NCBI GenBank assembly: GCA_019752335.1 | Contig: JAIEMJ010000018.1 | Coordinates: forward strand, 31,570-95,569 | Source of the DNA: Bryobacteraceae bacterium | GTDB taxonomy: Bacteria; Acidobacteriota; Terriglobia; Bryobacterales; Bryobacteraceae | DNA length: 64,000 bases | Direction: 5' to 3' | Shown: in pieces, positions 17,342-25,281 of the stretch | Layout: each line of letters begins with the position of its first letter | Numbering within the stretch: the stretch's first letter is position 1 | Notes under the pieces: generated by a model | What the model saw: only the letters and a program-made list of their open reading frames with translations | What the model was told of the DNA's origin: nothing | Databases searched by the model: none | Position numbers and translations under genes: made by a program

Positions 17342-19786
17342 GTGAGGACGATTGCGTTTTGGCTTGGTCTGGCGCTGGCTCTCCAGGCGGACGAAAAGGT
17401 AGCCGGCTGGGAGTCGGCACCCTCTGCCACCGGGCTCTACGGCGATCAGGAGATTCGCTTCCGCGTCGTCGGGGGCCAGGCGGTGGCCGAAGGCGACATG
17501 ATTCTCGGCTCCGTCTCCGAAGCCAAGACACGCGCCGGACTCATCGCCCTCAACCCGTCCACCCGCTGGCCGGAGAATCGCATCCCTTACGTGATTGACC
17601 CGGGTCTCTCCAACGCGGCCCGCGTCACCACCGCCATTTCCACTTGGGAGCAACTCACTCCGTTCCGCTTTGTGGTGCGCACGACGGAAACTTCTTTCGT
17701 GCGCTTTCGCCGGGACCCCAGCGGTTGCAACGCCAACCTGGGACGCACGGGCGCCGAGCAGTTCGTCAACCTCGCCGACGCCTGCTCCACCGGCAACACG
17801 ATTCACGAAATAGGCCATGCCCTCGGCCTGAGCCATGAGCAGGGCCGGCGCGATCGCTTTGCCTATATCAGCATGAATTACCCCAATATCGACAAGCGCT
17901 ATTGGGACCAATACGACGCCCAGTTGCGCTCCTTTGACCAAGGGCCTTACGACTACGCGTCGATCATGCATTACTCGCGCACCGGCTTTAACCGCAACGC
18001 GCAGCCCGCTTTTGAGAGCGTGCCGCCCGGCATCCCGGTCGGCCAGCGCGCGACACTCTCCATGGGCGACGTCCTCGCCGGTTACCGCATCGCCGACACG
18101 CCCTACCCTGGCTTCATCGTCGATTCCATCCCGAGTGGACTCCCGCTTATGGTCGACGGCGAATCCGTCACCACCCCGCGCATCTACGGCAACTGGCAAC
18201 CCGGCCAGGAGCACACCATCGAAGCTCCGGAGGTGAATGGCGCCACCGCCCTTACCCGCTATCAGTACGTGCGCTGGGCCCACGGCGGAGACCGTCAACA
18301 GCGCGTGACGCTCACCGATGGCGGACGCTTGCTGGTGGTCCACTACGCGCAAGATGTGCTGGTCCGCGTCGGGGCCGGCACCGGCGGCACCGCTCGCCTG
18401 GAGCCGCCCTCGCCCGATGGCTTCTACCGCATGGGCACGCCCATCCGCGTGGTGGCCGAGGCCGCCGAAGGCTTCTCTTACCTCAGTTGGACGGCCGGCG
18501 TGGGCGGCGCCATCGATAGCGCCGGCAATGGCATCGGCCAGGCGCTGAACCCCTCGCCGTTGCTCGTGCTGCGCGAAGGTCTCTTTTATCAGGCCAACTT
18601 CTCGCGCAATCCAGTCACCACGGTGGCCACGGATCCGCCCGGCGTGCCGATTACCGTGAACAACGTCTCCGGCTTGGGTCCGCGAGGCTTTACTTTTGCC
18701 GCCGGCGCCATGCAGACCATCACGACCGCTGAGACGATTCTCCAGGGCAACGACACTGTCCGGTATCGCTTCACCGGTTGGACTCGCAATGGCGAGCCCG
18801 TGGAGGGCCGCGCCCTCTCCTTCGCCGGTCCCACGGCCAACACTCTCTTTGTCGCCAAGTTTACGCCCGAGCATCTGGTTACCTTCAATACGGACTGGGT
18901 GATCGTAGCCGGCACGCCGCGACCCTCCGTCGATAACATCGAGATCAACCCTCGCGGTCCCGATGGTTACTACCCGGCCGGTACCCTCCTGAACTTTCGC
19001 GCCACCAGCGCCGACACGTTTCGCTTCCTCAACTGGAGCTATGACTTCTCCGGCTTGGCAGCGGAGCGACAGGTGGAGGTGAATGACCAGATCTACGCCG
19101 TGGCCAATTTCACGTCGCCGGTCTTCTTGAACGCGCGGGCCATCGTCGGCGCGAGTAGCTTGCAGCCCAATTTCGGCATCTCGCCCGGCGAGTTGGTCTG
19201 GGTGCATTCGGCCGAGGTTGGCCCGGAGGAAGCCGTGGACGCCGTGCCGGTGGAGGGCGTCTGGCCGGCCACGCTCGCGAGCGTGCGCGTGCTGTTCAAC
19301 GGAGTGCCCGGGGCCATGGTGCGCGCGGAGCGCAGCCGCGTGCTGGTGGCCGCGCCCTTTGATTTGCCCGACGGTTTGTTGCCGGTTGTAGTCGAGCGCG
19401 AGGGCGTCCGGCGTGGCACGCCGCAGTTGGGCTCCGTGGTTTCGAATCCGGCGCTGGAGACGCGCGATGGGTCGGGACGAGGCGAAGCCGGACGCGCCGC
19501 ACCTGGCGGGGTGCTGGAGTTGCGTTTCACGGGGGCCGGCGTCACCTCGCCCGCCACGCCGCCCGGACGCGCCGCCGCCGGTCCGCCTGCCGCCGCCGTC
19601 GTCGTACGGCTCGGGGGCCGCGATTTTCCGGCCACCGCGGTCTTCCCGGTGCCGGACCGTCCCAACAGCTTCCGCCTCGAGCTACGCCTGCCAGACGATA
19701 TGCCGAGGGGTCCGCAAGCCGTTGAAGTCGGCGTCGGTGCGCGCGGCTCGCAGACAGGCGTCTTCGTGCTGATCTCCGGCGAGTAA
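17342..19786 (+). CDS. Secreted astacin-like (M12A) zinc peptidase with Solibacter-type C-terminal domain
   Basis: This is an extracellular metallopeptidase. The GTG at 17342 gives a good signal peptide (MRTIAFWLGLALALQA). A GTG at 17324 would add six residues. The catalytic motif HEIGHALGLSHEQ starts at about His155, and the Met-turn SIMHYSRTGF follows about 60 residues later, both diagnostic of astacins. Behind it lie several repeated beta domains with bacterial-repeat motifs (YLSWTAGVGG, YRFTGWTRNG, FRFLNWSYDF). A C-terminal region of about 220 residues (from NARAIVGASSLQPNFG) matches my memory of the Solibacter C-terminal domain also seen in the NHL protein at 29245. It is divergent from the deacylase gene. 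Confidence 0.86.
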   Translation: MRTIAFWLGLALALQADEKVAGWESAPSATGLYGDQEIRFRVVGGQAVAEGDMILGSVSEAKTRAGLIALNPSTRWPENRIPYVIDPGLSNAARVTTAISTWEQLTPFRFVVRTTETSFVRFRRDPSGCNANLGRTGAEQFVNLADACSTGNTIHEIGHALGLSHEQGRRDRFAYISMNYPNIDKRYWDQYDAQLRSFDQGPYDYASIMHYSRTGFNRNAQPAFESVPPGIPVGQRATLSMGDVLAGYRIADTPYPGFIVDSIPSGLPLMVDGESVTTPRIYGNWQPGQEHTIEAPEVNGATALTRYQYVRWAHGGDRQQRVTLTDGGRLLVVHYAQDVLVRVGAGTGGTARLEPPSPDGFYRMGTPIRVVAEAAEGFSYLSWTAGVGGAIDSAGNGIGQALNPSPLLVLREGLFYQANFSRNPVTTVATDPPGVPITVNNVSGLGPRGFTFAAGAMQTITTAETILQGNDTVRYRFTGWTRNGEPVEGRALSFAGPTANTLFVAKFTPEHLVTFNTDWVIVAGTPRPSVDNIEINPRGPDGYYPAGTLLNFRATSADTFRFLNWSYDFSGLAAERQVEVNDQIYAVANFTSPVFLNARAIVGASSLQPNFGISPGELVWVHSAEVGPEEAVDAVPVEGVWPATLASVRVLFNGVPGAMVRAERSRVLVAAPFDLPDGLLPVVVEREGVRRGTPQLGSVVSNPALETRDGSGRGEAGRAAPGGVLELRFTGAGVTSPATPPGRAAAGPPAAAVVVRLGGRDFPATAVFPVPDRPNSFRLELRLPDDMPRGPQAVEVGVGARGSQTGVFVLISGE

Positions 19787-19801
19787 CGCGGTTCTGATGT
19801 C

Positions 19802-20195
19802 ATGAGGACTACCATTGATGGCGCCGGCCGGGTGGTAATTCCCAAAGTCCTTCGGGATCAAGTTCCGCCTCGATGCCGGCCAATCGCTCTCTCTCATCCC
19901 ACACACTTTGCTGGAGACTTACTCGGTGATGACCCGCATGCCCGAACCTTTCCGCAAGCCACCCGCGCTCGTGAAAGAGCTTTTGCAGAATTTCCCCTCA
20001 CTGACTTACCCCTTCCGGCGGATGTCTGGCAGTTGCTATCGGACTTGGCGGACAAAGGCATGGGCGGAGGGCAGACCTACGACCGCTGGATTGCCTGGAC
20101 CGCTTACCAGGCAGGTGTCCAGCAATTGGTGACCTGGAACGTACGCCTTCCCGGGCCTCGAGCTTGTGGCGCCGGGGCCGCGAACTGGCCGTTAG
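19802..20195 (+). pseudogene. Decayed vapBC toxin-antitoxin module (AbrB-type antitoxin plus PIN toxin)
   Basis: The first 20 codons encode the start of an AbrB/SpoVT-type antitoxin (MRTTIDGAGRVVIPKVLRDQ). A frameshift near 19862 moves the rest (FRLDAGQSLSLIP) to another frame. The C-terminal half of a PIN-domain VapC toxin is recognisable from about 20025: DLADKGMGGGQTYDRWIAWT and then TWNVR. A second frameshift follows it. The expected C-terminus (FPGLELVAPGP) is read in a third frame and ends at TAG 20193-20195. The N-terminal half of the toxin, with its first acidic residues, is missing, so an internal deletion also occurred. Several lesions make a sequencing error an unlikely explanation. 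Confidence 0.8.
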
Positions 20196-20207
20196 CTTGG
20201 CTAGCCC

Positions 20208-20696
20208 TTATGCGGGGGGCTTGGGGCTGAGATTGGGTTGAAATTGGGGCGGCATTGGAACGGTGGACAGACCGGAGGTCTGTCCTACGGGGGTTTCGGG
20301 CGGGTGAAAAGCGAGCGGCTTCGTTGCGGGCACGGCTTCGGGAGGGGTTGACGGAACGGACCGGCGAGTGCTTGATTCTACAGCCTTTCTGGCGCGTTCG
20401 AAGGAGCGGTTGACCTCGTTTTGGTAGCGGAAGACTCGCCAGGCTTGGGTGGCTAACTGCGTGACGAGGAATTTTTCGTAGGTATTTCTCGGGGCGAAGT
20501 CGGCGAGGAAGCCGTCGCGGAGTTCGATGAAGTCGGCTTCGTTTTCGAAGGGGAGGACGGGGAGCTTGGCCGTGAGTCCGTGCTTGACGGCGTTGAGGCG
20601 GGCGCGAGATTTGCCGGCTTCGGTGCGAGGACCGGTGGATTTCTGGGCGTTGCTTTGGCAAGCAGCGCGTTGAGCTTCGGAGATTGGCCTGGGCAT
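20208..20696 (-). CDS. Small 'HGLTA' family protein of unknown function, flanked by palindromes
   Basis: The 162-residue protein has a conserved basic N-terminus: SNAQKSTGPRTEAGKSRARL near residues 15-34, then NAVKHGLTA. I recognise this pattern from multicopy hypothetical proteins in Acidobacteriota and Planctomycetes, but know no function. A helical, charged middle follows (FIELRDGFLADFAPRNTYEK, TQLATQAWRVFRYQNEVNRS). The Pro-rich tail is partly encoded by a palindrome at 20265-20285 (VGQTSGLS). The basic start could bind nucleic acid; that is inference. Upstream lies an 83-base stretch lacking C on the plus strand, with a G-quadruplex motif. A second related palindrome lies at 20803. Confidence 0.72.
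   Translation of the reverse strand: MPRPISEAQRAACQSNAQKSTGPRTEAGKSRARLNAVKHGLTAKLPVLPFENEADFIELRDGFLADFAPRNTYEKFLVTQLATQAWRVFRYQNEVNRSFERARKAVESSTRRSVPSTPPEAVPATKPLAFHPPETPVGQTSGLSTVPMPPQFQPNLSPKPPA
20265..20285 (-). repeat. REP-like palindrome, copy A, inside a coding 3' end
   Basis: A perfect 9-bp stem (GGACAGACC / GGTCTGTCC) with a 3-nt loop lies in the tail of the HGLTA gene. It is translated as VGQTSGLS. On the minus strand its flanks (GTA before, AC after) match the copy at 20803. Confidence 0.7.
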
Positions 20697-20713
20697 GACT
20701 TTAGGGTGGCATG

Positions 20714-20743
20714 GGGGGCCAAATGGGGGATGGGTTTTGGGGT
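20714..20743 (+). other. G-quadruplex motif at the edge of a C-free tract
   Basis: Four G-runs (20714-20719, 20726-20730, 20733-20735 and 20740-20743) are separated by loops of 6, 2 and 4 nt, which fits the standard quadruplex rule. The plus strand from 20722 to 20804 has no C at all, in a GC-rich genome. The tract sits just upstream of the HGLTA gene start, on its template strand. Confidence 0.6.
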
Positions 20744-20802
20744 GGTGTTTTTTGGGTAAGTGGATTTTTTTGGTATGGGTTATGTTTTTTTGAAATTGGT
20801 GT

Positions 20803-20822
20803 GACGGACCAGGGGGTCCGTC
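20803..20822 (-). repeat. REP-like palindrome, copy B, directly after the penicillin acylase stop
   Basis: An 8-bp stem (GACGGACC / GGTCCGTC) with a 4-nt loop starts right after the acylase TAA. Compared with copy A, one base pair is changed on both arms (A-T to G-C), a compensatory substitution that points to selection on structure. Confidence 0.65.
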
Positions 20823-22880
20823 TTACAGGCGGTCGCGGCTTTCGAGGTTCGCGAGAACCTCCTTCTTCGTACGCCAGACGTCGCGCAGCTTCTTTGCGCT
20901 TACCAGCGGTAGCTGATCCTCGGAGTGGGGCGAGCCGGGTTGCGAGGAGTTGCCGTAGCTGGTGGAGACCTGGGCGCGGATCGGATTCGAGAACTCCACC
21001 AGGCAGACGAAAGTGTCGCCCATGATGGCGGCGGGCTTGGGGGCGCCGGCGAATTGCAGGACGCGGAAGGCGCCGAGGCCGCCGGGGGCGCCGTTGCCGG
21101 GGAGGTCGGTTTTGCCGCGAATCAGACGGCGGAAGTCGCCCCAGGGAGCGTCGAGGGCGCCGTAGGCCTTTTCCGTCTCCGTCGCAGCTTCTTCGAGCGA
21201 CTTGAGGGCGGCGGCGGGGTCGGCGAGGCCGCGGGGCGTGGTGAGGGGCTCGCGGAAATCCTGCGGGACGGCGAAGGCGCGTTTGTTGGCGTAGGTGGGG
21301 CCGGCGAAACGTTTGGCCCAAGCTTCGAAGAGCAGGGCGCCACGGCTGCCGCTCTCGGTTTGACGGTCCCAGTTGCCCAGGACGGTGGCGGCGCTGCGGG
21401 CCCGTTCGGAGCCTTGCGATTTGGCCGCGGCGACCAGGTCGTCCACGACGCGATCAGCGAATTCGAGCCGGGTGGAGAACTTGCTGCGCACGACGTCGGC
21501 GAAGCTGAGCTTCGGCGCGGAGGTGAGCAGGCGGATGGAGCTACTGGTGCGGAAACTATAGTCGCGCGGCGCGGTGTAGCTGGGGAACTTGGCGGGGTCC
21601 AGCACTTGGGGATAGGTACTGCTCCAGGGCGGGTCGTTGGTGTTCTGCACCCAGCCGGAGGGCGGGTCAATCACTTTGGGCAGGTCGGCGTAGGGGTGCG
21701 TGGTGGTCCATAAGGTCGACGAAGTGTCGCCCGGAATGACGCCGGCCCAATAGGCTAAGTCGCCTTGTGCGCGCTTGGGCAGGGTGCCGTTGAAGAGGTA
21801 CATGACGTGGCCGTCGCGGTCACCGTAGGTGATGTTGAAGGTGGGCACTTCCAGGCGCTTGAGTTGCGCTTCGTACTCGGCGAAGTTGCGCGCGATGGCC
21901 ATTTTCCAATACTGTTCGAGCAGGAAGGGCTTGTCGAGCCCGGCGGTGCGTTGGGCCAGCACGACGCGGTCATTCTCCCAAACGACGGGCCCGTGGACGG
22001 TGTGTTTCACGACTAACGTCTGGTCTGGCTCGCCCTTTACCTTGATGGTTTTCGTTTCGGTGGTGAAGGGCTTAATGGCGTCGTCGAAGCGGTAGCCGTT
22101 TTCGGCCGGAGTGATGCGGTATAGGTCACTCCCGTCGATGCTGTTGACGGTTTGGGTGAAGGCCAGGTAGTCAGAAAAGACAAACCGGAGGACGGGGAAA
22201 CCGATCTGGCTCGCGCCGTAGAGGTTCAGGCCTGGGCCGTTCAGGTGCGTTTCGTAGTAGGTATACCAATCCTGCCAGGGCAGATGCGGATTCATGAGCA
22301 CCATGGTTTTGCCGCTGGCGGAATGGGCGGGCGCGATGGCCCAGGCATTGGAGCCGATGGCGCTGAAGGCGGGCGGGCGGCCGGTGCCGGCGCTGAAGAC
22401 GCGCGCTTGCGAGGAGAGATAGCTGAAGTGGACGATGCGGTGAACGTGGATGAGCGGGTCAGCCCCGGTGATGGGCAGGACGGCCTTGCGGTCCGCGGCG
22501 ATCTGCTCGGGATGGCGGCGGGCGTACTCGTTCATGCCTGCGGCGAAGGCGTCGAGATAGCCGCGGAATTCGGGAGTCTGCTGGGTGTACCAGGCTTGGC
22601 CGCGCTCGGGGACGCCGTTGGTGAGGACCCAGCGGTCCAGTTCGAGCGCTTTCGGCCCGAAGTACTCGGCGCCGCGCCCGCGGCTCTCGCCGTAGAGCTT
22701 GAGCACGAGGTTGGCGTGGCTCTGCATCTGCGCGTAGCCGTAGCCGTAGAACATGCCGCGGACGTCCTGGGCGTAGACGTGGGCGACGCCGTAGCGGTCC
22801 CAGAGAATTTCGACGCCGCGGTCCGCCGCCGCGCCCGCCGCGCTGAGCAAGCTCAATCCGATCGCCAATCGCAAGATCAT
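20823..22880 (-). CDS. Penicillin acylase family N-terminal-nucleophile hydrolase
   Basis: This is a periplasmic Ntn hydrolase of the penicillin/acyl-homoserine-lactone/aculeacin acylase family that cleaves amide-linked acyl groups. The 685-residue precursor has a signal peptide (MILRLAIGLSLLSAAGAAA). The alpha chain carries VEILWDRYGVAHVYA. The autocatalytic site is the Gly-Ser junction before Ser177 in GSNAWAI, followed by SGKTMVLMNPHLPW, a typical start of the beta chain. The TVNSIDGSDLY segment and a C-terminal stretch with STSYGNSSQPGSPHSEDQL match long-chain acylases of this family. The substrate cannot be told; lactone quorum signals or N-acyl amino acids are possible. The gene starts 71 bp from divergent gph. 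Confidence 0.9.
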   Translation of the reverse strand: MILRLAIGLSLLSAAGAAADRGVEILWDRYGVAHVYAQDVRGMFYGYGYAQMQSHANLVLKLYGESRGRGAEYFGPKALELDRWVLTNGVPERGQAWYTQQTPEFRGYLDAFAAGMNEYARRHPEQIAADRKAVLPITGADPLIHVHRIVHFSYLSSQARVFSAGTGRPPAFSAIGSNAWAIAPAHSASGKTMVLMNPHLPWQDWYTYYETHLNGPGLNLYGASQIGFPVLRFVFSDYLAFTQTVNSIDGSDLYRITPAENGYRFDDAIKPFTTETKTIKVKGEPDQTLVVKHTVHGPVVWENDRVVLAQRTAGLDKPFLLEQYWKMAIARNFAEYEAQLKRLEVPTFNITYGDRDGHVMYLFNGTLPKRAQGDLAYWAGVIPGDTSSTLWTTTHPYADLPKVIDPPSGWVQNTNDPPWSSTYPQVLDPAKFPSYTAPRDYSFRTSSSIRLLTSAPKLSFADVVRSKFSTRLEFADRVVDDLVAAAKSQGSERARSAATVLGNWDRQTESGSRGALLFEAWAKRFAGPTYANKRAFAVPQDFREPLTTPRGLADPAAALKSLEEAATETEKAYGALDAPWGDFRRLIRGKTDLPGNGAPGGLGAFRVLQFAGAPKPAAIMGDTFVCLVEFSNPIRAQVSTSYGNSSQPGSPHSEDQLPLVSAKKLRDVWRTKKEVLANLESRDRL

Positions 22881-22931
22881 CCAAGGCTCCTTGAGAATCA
22901 GGGGTCGGCGGACAGGGCCTTAGCGGAGATT

Positions 22932-22943
22932 GTATCGCGATAC
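22932..22943. promoter_or_regulatory. Palindrome GTATCGCGATAC in a divergent promoter region
   Basis: A perfect 12-bp palindrome lies between the acylase and gph genes. The GATACT hexamer at its right end is 7 nt before the gph TTG start and may be a -10 box. It could be an operator, but no regulator gene adjoins. Confidence 0.35.
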
Positions 22944-22951
22944 TCTAGTTA

Positions 22952-23602
22952 TTGGCCTATTCACTGGTAATTTTCGACCTCGACGGCACCCTGATTGATT
23001 CCGAGGCCGACCTGGCTTCCTCCGTCAACGCCACCTTGCACTTCATGGGCCGCGATCCCCTGCCCGCTTCCCAAGTGGCTTCCTACGTCGGCAACGGAGC
23101 GCCGGTGCTGATGCGCCGGGCGCTGGGCGCGGAAGCCTCCGAGCCCGACGTCGCCCGCGCGCTGGACTACTTCATTCGCTACTATCATCAGCACTGCCTG
23201 GACCAGACTACGCTCTACCCGGGGACGCGCGAGATGCTCGACGCGCTGCATGCGGCGGATCGCCGCTTGGCCATCCTGACCAACAAGCCGGTGCGCATCA
23301 GCCACCGCATTGTGGAGGGCCTGGGCTTGAAGGAGCATTTCTTCGAGGTGTACGGCGGCAATAGCTTTGAGCAGAAGAAGCCGCACCCGATCGGCATTGA
23401 GCGGCTGCTGGAAACGACGGGCTTGCCCCAAGCACTGACGCTGATGGTGGGCGATAGCGGCGTGGACGTGGAGACGGCGCGCAATGCCGGAGTGGCCGCC
23501 TGCGGCGTGACTTTCGGGCTGAGCCCAGGCACCGTGCGAGCGGCATCGCCCGACTACCTGATTGACGCCATGCCCGAATTGACGCCGATCGTGCTGGCTT
23601 AG
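22952..23602 (+). CDS. gph: Phosphoglycolate phosphatase-like HAD hydrolase
   Basis: This HAD phosphatase is likely to remove phosphate from 2-phosphoglycolate arising from DNA repair or oxygenase side reactions. The 216-residue protein has the catalytic DLDGTL (Asp9, Asp11), the Gph-type cap starting with SEADLASSVNATL and VGNGAPVLMRRAL, motif II LTNKP, motif III KKPHP and motif IV VGDSGVDVETARNAG. Length and cap match Gph closely, though related phosphatases of the same subclass cannot be excluded. The start is TTG, with no Shine-Dalgarno sequence. A TetR operon follows 39 bp downstream with its own promoter. Confidence 0.85.
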   Translation: MAYSLVIFDLDGTLIDSEADLASSVNATLHFMGRDPLPASQVASYVGNGAPVLMRRALGAEASEPDVARALDYFIRYYHQHCLDQTTLYPGTREMLDALHAADRRLAILTNKPVRISHRIVEGLGLKEHFFEVYGGNSFEQKKPHPIGIERLLETTGLPQALTLMVGDSGVDVETARNAGVAACGVTFGLSPGTVRAASPDYLIDAMPELTPIVLA

Positions 23603-23605
23603 GGC

Positions 23606-23653
23606 TTGACATTGCTTGAGCGTTCGCTCAATTATATTTGAGTGGCCGCTCAA
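23606..23653 (+). promoter_or_regulatory. Promoter with two TetR-type operators
   Basis: A TTGACA -35 lies at 23606-23611. Two inverted repeats of the form TTGAGYG-N2-CGCTCAA follow at 23616-23631 (perfect) and 23638-23653 (one mismatch), with centres 22 bp apart, about two helical turns. The first covers the spacer and -10 region, and the second covers the GTG start codon at 23642. Binding would block transcription of the TetR gene itself. The expected start site falls near the GTG, so the message may be leaderless. Confidence 0.75.
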
Positions 23654-24292
23654 GTAAAATCGCCGCCTGAACTCGAGACCCGTGACCGGATCCTTCGGAC
23701 GGCCTTTCAACTCTTCCACGAGCAGGGCTTTCATGCGACCGGCGTGGCGACGATTGTGCGAGAGGCGGGCATCAATCCGGGAAGCCTCTATCATTTTTTC
23801 GAAGGAAAAGAGCAACTGCTACTGCAGGTGCTGGAGTTCGCCCTGGGCTTTCTGGGTCCGGCGGTGATGGAACCGGTGGAGGCGCAAACGCCGGATCCGA
23901 TTGCGCGAGTGTTTGCTCTGTTGGCCCAGTACCGCCTGGGGATGGTGATGCACAGTTGCCGCATGGGCTGTCCGATCGGCAACCTGGCGTTGGAGGTGAG
24001 CGACGGCAACCCGGGGGCGCGGTTGTTGATCCACCGCAATTTTGAGAACTGGGCGCGGCGGGTGGAGGGCTGGCTGGTGGAAGCGGGCGACCGTCTGCCG
24101 GCTGACCTCGACCGAAGCCAACTGGCCCATTTCGTTCTAACGGTGATGGAAGGCGGGCTGATGCAGGCTCGCGCGGCGGACAATCTTGGTGCCTATGACT
24201 CCTCGGTGGCCGTGCTGCGGGAGCACTTCGATCTGCTCGAGCAACGGGCGCGGGTCGCAAAGCGCGCCATCAAGAAAGGGAAAAAACAATGA
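23642..24292 (+). CDS. TetR family transcriptional regulator
   Basis: This 216-residue DNA-binding repressor has the TetR helix-turn-helix at residues about 15-60 (RDRILRTAFQLFHEQGF, then VATIVREAGINPGSLYHFFE). The C-terminal ligand domain is of the type with MGCPIGNLALEVS and LEGGLMQAR-like segments (here MEGGLMQAR), as in regulators of stress or xenobiotic response. GTG is the start, with no ribosome site. Two inverted repeats overlap the promoter and start, supporting autoregulation. Its TGA overlaps the ATG of the SRPBCC gene (ATGA), so the three genes 23642-25679 form one operon. The inducer is unknown, but the SRPBCC product is a candidate ligand handler. Confidence 0.92.
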   Translation: MAAQVKSPPELETRDRILRTAFQLFHEQGFHATGVATIVREAGINPGSLYHFFEGKEQLLLQVLEFALGFLGPAVMEPVEAQTPDPIARVFALLAQYRLGMVMHSCRMGCPIGNLALEVSDGNPGARLLIHRNFENWARRVEGWLVEAGDRLPADLDRSQLAHFVLTVMEGGLMQARAADNLGAYDSSVAVLREHFDLLEQRARVAKRAIKKGKKQ

Positions 24293-25281
24293 AGCAAGCC
24301 ATCCTATGGCCAGTCCTCGCGATGAGTCTCAGTGCGCAGGGCCCGTCTTTTGTTAACGAAGCCGCCATTCCGGCTCCGGTGGACGCCGTGTGGAGGGTCT
24401 TCACGACTAGCGAAGGCTACCGGGCGCTGGGCGTCGCGAAGGCGGAAGTGGACCTTCGTGTGGGAGGGCTGATCCGGACGCATTATCAGGCCACTGGCGT
24501 GCTTGGCGACGAAGGCACCATCGTGAACCGGATTCTGGCGTATGAACCGGGACGCATGCTGGCCATCCGGATCGATCAGCCGCCGAAAGGCTTCCCTTTC
24601 GCCGAGGCTTGGAAGGCCACTTGGAGCGTGATCCATCTGAGTGACCTGGGCGATCGGCGAACCCTGGTACGCATCGCCAGCCTGGGCTATGGCGAGGACA
24701 AGGAGTCGATGGCGATGCGCCGCTTCTTTGAGGTGGGCAATGAGGCGACGCTGAAGACATTGCAGCGGCACTTCGGCCAGCACCCGGTGGCTGAGAATCC
24801 GGTAACGGTAGTCCAGCGTCCGGCGCAAACGAAGGCGCTGATTTTCGAGGTGATGATTCCCGCCGCTGCGGGCGCGGTTTGGCAAGCCTTTACCACCAGT
24901 GAGGGCCTGCGCACCTGGCTCGCGCCGAACGTCACGGTTGATCTGCGAAACGGGGGCGAATGGACCGTCCACTTCCCGGGGGGAAGCACCGGAGGCGGCA
25001 CGATTCTGAACTTCACGCCGGAGCGGGAACTCACGCTGGCGGCCCTGGCGCCGGATCAGTTTCCCACGGTGCGGGCGGAGCGGACGCAGGCGACCTTCGA
25101 ATTCATGCCGAAGGGAAACTCCACCTTGGTCCGTTTGACGCAAACCGGATGGAAGCCGGGCGAAGAATGGGACCGGGCTTACGCCTACCTGGCCCAGGGC
25201 AATCGCCAACTGCTGGAGACGCTGCGCCGCCGGTTCGTGAGCGGTCCCATTAACTTCGGGAAGCAGGGAGGCCAACCATGA
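24289..25281 (+). CDS. Exported protein with two tandem SRPBCC (AHSA1-like) domains
   Basis: The 330-residue protein carries a signal peptide (MKQAILWPVLAMSLSAQ). Two copies of an AHSA1/START-like ligand-binding domain follow, about residues 20-160 and 180-320. Both contain the family pattern: AVWRVFTTSEG with VDLRVGG in the first copy, AVWQAFTTSEG with VDLRNGG in the second. AHSA1-like domains usually bind hydrophobic ligands and are mostly cytoplasmic, so export and duplication are unusual. The ATG overlaps the TetR stop, and the TGA overlaps the ATG of the next gene (ATGA again). This tight coupling suggests a three-gene response unit for a small molecule. Confidence 0.85.
   Translation: MKQAILWPVLAMSLSAQGPSFVNEAAIPAPVDAVWRVFTTSEGYRALGVAKAEVDLRVGGLIRTHYQATGVLGDEGTIVNRILAYEPGRMLAIRIDQPPKGFPFAEAWKATWSVIHLSDLGDRRTLVRIASLGYGEDKESMAMRRFFEVGNEATLKTLQRHFGQHPVAENPVTVVQRPAQTKALIFEVMIPAAAGAVWQAFTTSEGLRTWLAPNVTVDLRNGGEWTVHFPGGSTGGGTILNFTPERELTLAALAPDQFPTVRAERTQATFEFMPKGNSTLVRLTQTGWKPGEEWDRAYAYLAQGNRQLLETLRRRFVSGPINFGKQGGQP

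Noticed and set aside
17279..19207. Upstream extension of the deacylase frame to 1120 codons
   Set aside because: The extension lies antisense to the astacin gene and has no signal peptide or domain; the ATG at 17278 starts a proper leader.
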